Source: Clostridia bacterium
GTDB taxonomy: Bacteria; Bacillota; Clostridia; Oscillospirales; Acutalibacteraceae
Direction: 5' to 3'
Assembly (NCBI GenBank): GCA_017382915.1
Contig: JAFNZJ010000113.1
Location: forward strand, 1-11,977
DNA: 11,977 bases
In this document: piece after piece, positions 5,970-11,977 of the stretch
Layout: each line of letters begins with the position of its first letter
Numbering within the stretch: position 1 is the stretch's first letter
Translations under genes and position numbers: made by a program
The notes under the pieces: model-generated
What the model was told of the DNA's origin: nothing
Databases searched by the model: none
The model's input: the letters and a program-made list of their open reading frames with translations, nothing else

Positions 5970-6122
5970 AATAAGAGGTAGCGCTTTGGCATTTGTGCCG
6001 CGTGTTATGAAAATAATTCATAATATTATTAAAATTTTCGGCTTTACATACCTTGAGTTTTGCATTACTATAAAAATATTATTGGTATGTTATCAAATAA
6101 ATCCATTTTAAGGAGTTTTATT
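5970..6122 (+). promoter_or_regulatory. Probable long 5' leader of the moxR operon, with small hairpins
   Basis: The 347-bp gap between divergent genes (5776-6122) holds no convincing gene. Its right part would be a leader of about 150 nt. It contains a GC-richer segment with GGCA-TTTG-TGCC (5988-5999) flanked by GCGC and GCGT that can pair, then TTATGAA-AATAA-TTCATAA (6005-6023). I do not recognise it as a known riboswitch class. The leader ends with TAAGGAG (6109-6115), the moxR ribosome binding site. Confidence 0.35.
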
Positions 6123-7085
6123 ATGTCAGAACAAACTAAATTTAATGAGCTTGGTGCAAAGGCAGTTGCAGTATCTGCTGAAGTTAAAAAGGTTATAAAG
6201 GGTAAGGATGATATTATTGACCGCCTGCTTATTGCCTTTTTAGCAAGGGGACATGTTCTTCTTGATGATATTCCCGGCGTTGGTAAAACCACCATGGCAT
6301 TGGCCTTTTCAAGGGCAATGAATCTTAACCATCAGCGTTTGCAGTTTACCCCCGATGTACTGCCCACTGATGTTACAGGTTTTTCGGTTTATAATAAAGC
6401 TACCGACAGCTTTACATATAAGCCGGGTGCCGCAATATGCAACCTGTTCTTGGCCGATGAAATTAACCGTACTTCAAGCAAAACACAATCTGCCTTGCTT
6501 GAGGTTATGGAGGAGGGCAAGGTTACGGTTGACGGTGTTACCCGTGAACTGCCAAAGCCCTACATAGTTATTGCTACCCAAAACCCAATTGGCTCAATCG
6601 GTACCCAAATGTTGCCCGAATCCCAGCTTGACCGCTTTATGGTTAAGGTTTCAATGGGCTACCCCGATGTTGAAAGCGAATTTGAAATTTTAAAAAGTAA
6701 GCAAAACGCTGACCCGCTTGAAAGCGTTAAAGAGGTTGCATCTGCAGAGGATATTGTTGCAATGCAGCAAACGGCTGAGCAGGTTTATGTAAGTGATGAA
6801 ATTTATCATTACATTGCCACCTTGGCTGAGGCCACCCGTAACGACCCAATGCTAGAGCTTGGCGTTAGTCCCCGTGGCTCAATTTCAACTGCCCGCCTTG
6901 CAAGGGCATATGCCTTTATTAAGGGTCGTAATTTTGTTATTCCTGATGATGTTGCGGCGGTTTTCCCCGATGCTGCAAGTCACCGCGTAATTTTAAGCCC
7001 TAAAGCAAGGGTAAACGGCACCACTGTTTTAGATGTTTTGGACAACATTTTAAAAACCGTTCCACTACCTAAAATTGAGGGCTAA
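6123..7085 (+). CDS. MoxR-family AAA+ ATPase
   Basis: This 320-residue MoxR ATPase is a cytosolic chaperone-like AAA+ protein that typically works with DUF58/VWA partners on membrane or secreted proteins. Walker A is PGVGKTT (51-57), preceded by DDI where many family members have an EGxPGxGKT form. Walker B is NLFLADEINR (Asp112, Glu113), sensor 1 is ATQNP (151-155), the LPESQLDRF motif is 164-172, and the C-terminal lid carries the SPRG sensor-2 motif. The ATG at 6123 is chosen because TAAGGAG is 7 nt upstream and MSEQTKFNELGAKA fits the usual N-terminus; the frame stays open to a TTG at 6060 but that extension has no RBS. It is the first gene of a four-gene operon; the DUF58 gene starts 4 nt after its stop. 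Confidence 0.94.
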   Translation: MSEQTKFNELGAKAVAVSAEVKKVIKGKDDIIDRLLIAFLARGHVLLDDIPGVGKTTMALAFSRAMNLNHQRLQFTPDVLPTDVTGFSVYNKATDSFTYKPGAAICNLFLADEINRTSSKTQSALLEVMEEGKVTVDGVTRELPKPYIVIATQNPIGSIGTQMLPESQLDRFMVKVSMGYPDVESEFEILKSKQNADPLESVKEVASAEDIVAMQQTAEQVYVSDEIYHYIATLAEATRNDPMLELGVSPRGSISTARLARAYAFIKGRNFVIPDDVAAVFPDAASHRVILSPKARVNGTTVLDVLDNILKTVPLPKIEG

Positions 7086-7089
7086 ATAA

Positions 7090-8259
7090 ATGACAATTAT
7101 CCGACTAATATATTTAGCGGTTTTGGTAATAGCAGGGCTTTTTGTGGTAATGTATGTTGATTCATTATCTCTAATACTGTTGCTTATAACGGTTGCCCTG
7201 CCAATTATACTGTTTTTACTTTTGGTGTTGGCACGCGCTCTTACCAAAATTACGGTGGAGGCTAATGAGCTTATAGCAACCAGGGGTAGTGCGGTATCAC
7301 TTAGGTTTAATATTAAAAACTTGTCCTTTGTGGCATTGCCTACACTTCGTACTGAACTTATTTATACATCCCCATTTTCTGATGAAACAGAAAAGGAGGA
7401 GGTTGCTTTTCCATTACACGCGCTTACCAAACAGACCGCTTTTTTTGATATTAAATCTGACCATGTAGGTACAGTTAAGCTTTATATCGGTGATATAATT
7501 TTTAGTGATTATTTTCGCCTGTTTAACCTTAAATTAAAGGTTAGAAAGCAGTTTGAAATCACCTTTTTGCCCGATATTAAGCCCCTTAATATTGATGTTA
7601 GGCAAAACACCCTGCTTGGTGTGGATTCCGATGTTTTTTCAAAATCCAAAAAGGGTGATGACCCGTCTGAAGTTTTTGCCATACGCGACTATGTAGGCGG
7701 TGATAAGCTTAACCGTATTCATTGGAAGCTTAGCAGTAAGCAGGACAATATTATGGTTAAGGATTACAGCCTGCCGGTAAATAACAACATTGTTATTGTG
7801 GCAGAGCTTGCATCTAAAAAGGGTGAAAATGCTTTAAATGATATTGATACCGTAATTGAAGCGGTGTTTAGCCTTTCAAACTGCCTTTGTGAGGCCGAGC
7901 TACTGCATAAAATTTGCTGGTATGATAAAAAATCTGAACAGTTTTTCAGCCAAGAGGTTAAAACCACCTCTGAAATGTTTGCTGCCCTTGGGCTTATGCT
8001 TGCATCTGGGGTGGGGGATGACTGGAATTCAATGGCCTTTTGGAAGCAACAGTCCGATATTTGCTCACATCTGGCCTATGTAACGGCTTTGCCGGTTGAC
8101 GCTGCCATTAGTGATTTAGGTGAAATTTCATATTCAACCTTTTATTCAATTATTACCGTTGGCAGTGAAGATTTATCGGCTACCCCTTCGGGAATAATGC
8201 AGTTTGTAAATCTTGCAAACGGCGATGTCAGTGACGCCCTTTCGGGCTTTGCGTTTTAA
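7090..8259 (+). CDS. DUF58 domain membrane protein
   Basis: A 389-residue protein with two N-terminal membrane helices (about 5-22 and 27-50), an extended beta-rich region (about 55-175), and the DUF58 signature at 194-215: Glu194, Arg199, Asp200, Tyr201, Gly204-Asp205, then RIHWKLSS. DUF58 proteins have a VWA-like fold and are the standard partners of MoxR ATPases. The function is thought to be assembly or regulation of membrane complexes and is not defined biochemically here. The RBS-like GAGGG (7077-7081) lies inside the end of moxR, 8 nt from the ATG, suggesting translational coupling. The C-terminal part after about residue 225 carries the rest of the VWA-like fold and ends in a family-variable tail. 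Confidence 0.92.
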   Translation: MTIIRLIYLAVLVIAGLFVVMYVDSLSLILLLITVALPIILFLLLVLARALTKITVEANELIATRGSAVSLRFNIKNLSFVALPTLRTELIYTSPFSDETEKEEVAFPLHALTKQTAFFDIKSDHVGTVKLYIGDIIFSDYFRLFNLKLKVRKQFEITFLPDIKPLNIDVRQNTLLGVDSDVFSKSKKGDDPSEVFAIRDYVGGDKLNRIHWKLSSKQDNIMVKDYSLPVNNNIVIVAELASKKGENALNDIDTVIEAVFSLSNCLCEAELLHKICWYDKKSEQFFSQEVKTTSEMFAALGLMLASGVGDDWNSMAFWKQQSDICSHLAYVTALPVDAAISDLGEISYSTFYSIITVGSEDLSATPSGIMQFVNLANGDVSDALSGFAF

Positions 8260-8271
8260 GGGGGTAGCTTT

Positions 8272-10800
8272 ATGAAAAAAGAAAAGTTATTATTACCCCT
8301 TAGAAACAGTGGTGTTTCATTTGAATATCGCGGCAGTAAAACCGCGGGTAATGGCACATTTTCTGTTATAATGGGCATAGTTTTAAGCTATGTTTTGATT
8401 TTAGCCGCAAGCCTTGGCGCAATATTTACCTTTACCACTATGTTTGCGGTACCTTTTTATGAATTGCCGTTTTTTATATTTGCTACCGTTTATGCCTTTG
8501 CAATGGTGGTTGTTTTCAGTCTGCCAAAAAAAGCGGTACGATATACCATGCTTGGAATTTTAGCCGCCCTTATTATTATGGCGCTAATATTTTTAAATGA
8601 GGTTATAGCGGGCGCCGAATATGTAAAGGATTTTGTTTTGGTTGGCATTGCAAAATCAATGTTTTGGGAAGACCCACTGCTTTCATACAGTTTTAGTGAG
8701 GCAATGAAGGTCGACACCAGCGTTATAATTTTTGGTTTGGCCGTTTTGGTAATTACAGGCGTTTCATATTTTACCATACGCAAGGTCAACTTTTTGTTGG
8801 TATTTTTAATTACCTTTCCGCTTTTTGAAATTGGTGCAGCCTTTGGCTGTGTGCCAAATCATTTTTGCTTTGCAGCCATGCTTTCGGCATGGATGGGCAT
8901 TTTTGCCATGCATGCCGCAGTTGTGGTTAAAAAGATTAAAAAGCGCAGGGGCGATAAGAAAAAAACCAAAACCACCGCCGCTAAAAGAAAGCAAAGCTTA
9001 ATTGCTACAATCGGCGTTGTGGTTGCAGTTATAACCTTTATCTGCTTTAGCTTTGCCAATTTTATGGTAAGTGTGGCAGGTTATGACCGTCCTGAGAATA
9101 TTAAACAGCTCCGCACCGATTTTAAGGACAGTATAGCCGATTTTATTGACTATGTTTTTGGGCTTGATAATGACGGCAGTCTGCGTGAAGGACGACTTTA
9201 TCAAATGGATGACAGGGTTATTAAAAACCGCCGTTATTTAACCATAAAAGCCCCTGCCCGTTCCGGCGCAACCTATCTTCGCGGTTATGTTGGCGGCACC
9301 TATACGGGTGATTCCTTTCAGCCAACCGTTACCGAGGAAATTTATAATTGGTTAGAACAGTCTTATAAGTCAAGCGGATACTATCCTCAAAATATGCAGG
9401 GTAAATTACTTGATGCCTATAAGGATGAAAATAAAATTGTTAAAAATTCATATGCAGAGGTTACCATAAGCAATTTAAGGCGCAAAAAGGACTATGCCTT
9501 TTTAACCTATATACCGCTTATTCCGGGTAACTTTAATTTAAGCGGTGACGCTGTGGTTGAACCCGCCAATAAGTCGGAGTATACCTATAATGCCTATATG
9601 GATGATACCAACAAATTCCTTTTAAAGTTTAGTTCACTTTATGATGATAGTGAGTTTTCATCAATATGGCAGGAATATTCCAAATATGTTAAAAACACCT
9701 ACCTTAAGTACCCCACCAATATCCCCGAGATTGTGGATATTGTGGAAGGACTTAAAAACGGTACAGGCTATGGCTATAAGGGTAAGGGCGTTACCATGAC
9801 CAATATGGAAATTGCCGACCGCATTCGTGAGTACCTTAAGGCCAATACAAAATATTCCCTTGAGGTTGATAAATTACCCGAGGAAAAGGATTTTGTTAAA
9901 TGGTTTGTTACCGAGGGTAAAACCGGTTATTCTGCCCACTATGCCGCATCAATGGCGGTAATGCTTCGTATGGCAAATGTACCCACCAGGTATGTTGAGG
10001 GTTATGTTATTTTACCCGAAGACCTTAAAGAAGCCCATAAGGATGTTAACGGTTATTACACCTATGATGTAACCGATTATAGCGCCCACGCCTGGGTTGA
10101 AATTTATGATGTCAACTATGGCTGGATACCGATTGAAGCCACCCCAGGCTTTTATACAGGCAGTCTGATGGATGGTATAAATGCATCACAGATGGAGCAA
10201 ATAGGTGGCACCCAGTCCGAGCAGGAGGAAGAATTTACCCACAACCCGGACTCTGACAAAATAGTATTTGAGGAAACCGAAGAGGTTGAACTGCCCGAAG
10301 AAGAAAAGATTGAAACAGAGCAGTCAAGCGCACTGGAGACAATACTAAGCGTTATTAAATATTTCTTTGTGGTTGTTGGTATTTTGGTGGCAGTGGCAAT
10401 AGCCGTTACGGTTATAACCCTTATTTTCTTAATTATTAGGCGATTTATCGTTTTGGCATCACTAAACAGCGCTATAAAGCAGGGCGCGGTTAATAAAAGG
10501 GTAAATACCATTTACAGGTATTACACACGACTGTTAAGGTTTGAAAAAATTGAAAATAAAGAAAATATGCCGTATATGCAGTTTGCCCGTTTGGCGACCA
10601 AGTCCTCAAAAGCACTTAACGGTGATGAGCATATTAAGTCAATGGAAATTTTCTTAAAGCACCGCTTCAGTAATACCGAAATCACTAAAACAGAGCTTGA
10701 ATGCCTTAAAAACACTGCGATAACCTACCGCAAAAAGTCACTTAAAATGCTAAAAGGCAGTGAAAAATTCAAGTTTATGTTTATTGAAAATTTGGGCTAA
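8272..10800 (+). CDS. TgpA-like membrane transglutaminase-domain protein with Ser in place of the catalytic Cys
   Basis: An 842-residue protein. About seven N-terminal helices (roughly 33-57, 63-83, 90-113, 149-168, 172-190, 196-220, 243-266) include a Lys/Arg-rich cytoplasmic loop at 220-240. A long extracellular region follows (267-690), then an acidic linker (about 648-682), a last helix (697-722) and a cytoplasmic C-terminal tail like DUF4129 (723-842). The transglutaminase-like core is at about 530-630: GYSAHYAASMAVMLR, VPTRYVEGYV, AHAWVEIYD, GWIPIEATPGF. The canonical triad is Cys-His-Asp; here the positions are Ser554 (TCT), His606 and Glu622. Such proteins may cross-link or hydrolyse extracellular protein or peptide bonds; with Ser554 the activity may be lost or changed. 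RBS AAGGGGG (8259-8265) overlaps the DUF58 stop. The next gene follows closely. Confidence 0.9.
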   Translation: MKKEKLLLPLRNSGVSFEYRGSKTAGNGTFSVIMGIVLSYVLILAASLGAIFTFTTMFAVPFYELPFFIFATVYAFAMVVVFSLPKKAVRYTMLGILAALIIMALIFLNEVIAGAEYVKDFVLVGIAKSMFWEDPLLSYSFSEAMKVDTSVIIFGLAVLVITGVSYFTIRKVNFLLVFLITFPLFEIGAAFGCVPNHFCFAAMLSAWMGIFAMHAAVVVKKIKKRRGDKKKTKTTAAKRKQSLIATIGVVVAVITFICFSFANFMVSVAGYDRPENIKQLRTDFKDSIADFIDYVFGLDNDGSLREGRLYQMDDRVIKNRRYLTIKAPARSGATYLRGYVGGTYTGDSFQPTVTEEIYNWLEQSYKSSGYYPQNMQGKLLDAYKDENKIVKNSYAEVTISNLRRKKDYAFLTYIPLIPGNFNLSGDAVVEPANKSEYTYNAYMDDTNKFLLKFSSLYDDSEFSSIWQEYSKYVKNTYLKYPTNIPEIVDIVEGLKNGTGYGYKGKGVTMTNMEIADRIREYLKANTKYSLEVDKLPEEKDFVKWFVTEGKTGYSAHYAASMAVMLRMANVPTRYVEGYVILPEDLKEAHKDVNGYYTYDVTDYSAHAWVEIYDVNYGWIPIEATPGFYTGSLMDGINASQMEQIGGTQSEQEEEFTHNPDSDKIVFEETEEVELPEEEKIETEQSSALETILSVIKYFFVVVGILVAVAIAVTVITLIFLIIRRFIVLASLNSAIKQGAVNKRVNTIYRYYTRLLRFEKIENKENMPYMQFARLATKSSKALNGDEHIKSMEIFLKHRFSNTEITKTELECLKNTAITYRKKSLKMLKGSEKFKFMFIENLG

Positions 10801-10817
10801 TCAGGGAGTTGATATTT

Positions 10818-11792
10818 TTGAAAAGGTTAATTTCTGCTTTGCTTTCATTACTGCTTATTTTAGGCGTTTTTACCGCCTGCAGTGAGGAAAAACCAAAAGA
10901 ACTACGCATAGTATCGGTGCAGGATACCGCCTGCATTGCCATTGCAGAGCTTTTAGAAAAAAACGCATCCCCTGAAGATGGTTATAAGTATATTTCAACG
11001 GTTGTTAATCTGCCAAGCCGTGCCAATAAGCTTTTAACCGAAGGCGACTGTGATATTGCCTTTGTACCGGCCGACCTTGCTTCGGTTATGTATAAAAAAA
11101 CCAATGGCGGTATAACGGTTTTGGCAAGCATTTCAGGTGTTGAATATCAAATACTAGCCAAGGATATTGCCCCCTTTGAAAGCGCCGCCAATTTACTTGG
11201 TGCCGAAATAAATCTGCTTGATAGGGACAGGTTGGATGAAAACCTGCTTGAATATGTTTTAGAGGCTAACAGCATTTCAGCAGATGAGTACAAAATAACC
11301 TATGCCCCAAGCGTTAAACAGCTTGCCCAAGTAGTTAAAGCGGGCAAGTCAAACGCCGCCCTTTTAAATGCGGTTGGTGCGGCCGAGCTTGTAACTCTTG
11401 AGCCATCATTTAAGGTTTTAAGCCTTAATGATGAGTGGAACAAGATTTCCGATGCTCCGCTTATTGGTTATTGTGCAGTTGTGTCAAACGACTTTTTAAC
11501 CCAAAATGATGAGGCTGTTGAGCAGTTTATAACCAACCTTAAGGCTTCACTTAGTGCGTCGGGGGATAGTGCAAAAACACTTTCACTTGCCAAAAAACAC
11601 GGTCTGCTTACAAATGAAAATTATGGTGAATTTATTTATAACAGTGTAAACCTTAGCTTTTTAAGTGGTAGCAAAATGAAAACCGCCCTTAAAAAATACT
11701 ATGCAGCTATAAAAACCAAAAAGGCCGCACTTATTGGCAAAAATGCCCCGGATGATATTTTCTATTATATCCCAGAGGAAGAAAAGCAGTAA
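10818..11792 (+). CDS. Substrate-binding-protein-like lipoprotein (NMT1/SsuA-type fold), orphan
   Basis: This 324-residue protein has a lipoprotein signal (MKRLISALLSLLLILGVFTAC, lipobox Cys21) and a two-lobed periplasmic-binding-protein-like body. It opens with the first strand ELRIVSVQDTACIAIAELL and includes the ligand-lobe pattern LLTEGDCDIAFVPADLASVM, ITVLASISG and a later VKAGKSNAALLNAVGAAEL, as in NMT1/SsuA-like binding proteins. TTG at 10818 is chosen because AGGGAG (10803-10808) is 9 nt upstream; the earlier in-frame TTG at 10809 abuts that site with no spacer. It would be anchored outside the membrane. No permease or ATPase gene is in the window. It is last in the moxR-DUF58-transglutaminase operon, so it may serve that complex rather than an importer. 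The ligand is unknown. Confidence 0.8.
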   Translation: MKRLISALLSLLLILGVFTACSEEKPKELRIVSVQDTACIAIAELLEKNASPEDGYKYISTVVNLPSRANKLLTEGDCDIAFVPADLASVMYKKTNGGITVLASISGVEYQILAKDIAPFESAANLLGAEINLLDRDRLDENLLEYVLEANSISADEYKITYAPSVKQLAQVVKAGKSNAALLNAVGAAELVTLEPSFKVLSLNDEWNKISDAPLIGYCAVVSNDFLTQNDEAVEQFITNLKASLSASGDSAKTLSLAKKHGLLTNENYGEFIYNSVNLSFLSGSKMKTALKKYYAAIKTKKAALIGKNAPDDIFYYIPEEEKQ

Positions 11793-11977
11793 AATATTTC
11801 AGTTAAGGCGAAAAGCTTGCCCAAAAGGGAGTTGTGGTTAGCCAAAGCATTCAAACCCGAACCAGCCTTAAAGGGCTGATTTTAGGTGGCTTTCGGCTCA
11901 TTCGCACACATAGGCGTTAGCCTTATGTGTTTGTCTTCACCAAAATCCACTGGAAACTCCGCACCTTTAAGGTCGCA
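11793..11977. other. Unassigned tail: hairpins and a short open minus-strand frame
   Basis: No + strand gene is seen after the lipoprotein stop. The segment has hairpins at CAGCC-TTAAAG-GGCTG (11863-11878) and a 10-bp stem with one bulge, ACACATAGGC (11906-11915) with GCCTTATGTGT (11920-11930) around GTTA. Neither is followed by a strong T run, so a terminator for the operon is not clear. On the minus strand a frame is open from the window edge to a TAA at 11884-11882, starting CDLKGAEFPVDFGEDKH, and the same frame is open again beyond that stop. It could be the end of a minus-strand gene, a decayed gene, or an interspersed repeat. Confidence 0.35.

Noticed and set aside
5973..6010. GAGGTAGCGC segment resembling the opening of a lysine riboswitch
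   Set aside because: Only a short similarity; the rest of the conserved core and multi-helix junction is not visible, and the downstream genes have no link to lysine.
6060..6122. N-terminal extension of MoxR from a TTG at 6060
   Set aside because: There is no RBS before it, the added residues are unlike MoxR, and TAAGGAG is ideally placed for the ATG at 6123.
8490..9204. Minus-strand open frames of 60-100 codons inside the transglutaminase gene (also at 989-1282, 7764-7967 and 10152-10511 in other genes)
   Set aside because: These are other-frame shadows of strongly supported genes, lacking RBSs and recognisable protein features.
10809..10817. Upstream TTG start for the lipoprotein gene
   Set aside because: AGGGAG ends at 10808, leaving no spacer. 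Starting at 10818 gives a proper 9-nt spacing and the usual MKR signal-peptide start.
1..11977. Mobile elements, CRISPR arrays, tRNA, rRNA or defence genes
   Set aside because: I looked for transposase/integrase motifs, regularly spaced repeats and tRNA-like ends and saw none. Codon use looks uniform over the window.

Overview
The window looks like a chromosomal core region of a low-to-moderate GC Gram-positive anaerobe, most likely class Clostridia and plausibly an Oscillospirales/Ruminococcaceae-type genome (inference). Support comes from purine-rich Shine-Dalgarno sites (AAGGAG, GGAGG, GGGGGA), near-consensus sigma-A promoters, two TTG starts, lipoprotein signal peptides, a DUF3048 (YerB) lipoprotein, an archaeal-type ApgM protein, and MoxR-DUF58-transglutaminase genes. 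I see no transposase, integrase, phage gene, CRISPR array, tRNA or rRNA.

Layout. (1) 1-843, + strand: the 3' end of tsaE, then tsaB from a TTG codon (t6A tRNA modification), closed by a bidirectional terminator. (2) 844-1494, - strand: a HAD phosphatase converging on that terminator. (3) 1495-3983, + strand: a divergent promoter region, then a two-gene operon of a DUF3048 lipoprotein and an ApgM/proposed-homoserine-kinase protein. (4) 4002-4283: a long hairpin containing the ribosome binding site of a 62-residue glycine-rich small protein, then a bidirectional terminator. (5) 4288-5850, - strand: an adenine-PRTase-like gene with its own promoter; upstream of it a DUF2752 membrane protein and a zinc-ribbon/DUF4190-like membrane protein, separated by an intrinsic terminator. 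The zinc-ribbon gene has a promoter matching the sigma-A consensus at all 12 positions with a 17-nt spacer. (6) 5851-6122: AT-rich divergent control region with a probable leader RNA of about 150 nt. (7) 6123-11792, + strand: a tight four-gene operon of MoxR AAA+ ATPase, DUF58 protein, a large membrane transglutaminase-like protein and a substrate-binding-like lipoprotein. (8) 11793-11977: unexplained sequence with hairpin potential.

How the genes relate. MoxR and DUF58 proteins commonly accompany membrane transglutaminase-like proteins and are thought to act as a chaperone-like or assembly module at the membrane. Here the transglutaminase-like domain has Ser at the position normally held by the nucleophilic Cys (Ser554), and the operon ends with a periplasmic-binding-protein-like lipoprotein that has no ABC permease or ATPase in view. 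This is the most interesting lead in the window, although each component belongs to a known family. The rest is ordinary housekeeping, with some notable regulatory arrangements: a hairpin that sequesters an RBS, an internal terminator just before the DUF2752 gene, and a palindrome at a predicted transcription start. Three upstream-most starts are corrected from RBS position (PRTase, moxR, lipoprotein).
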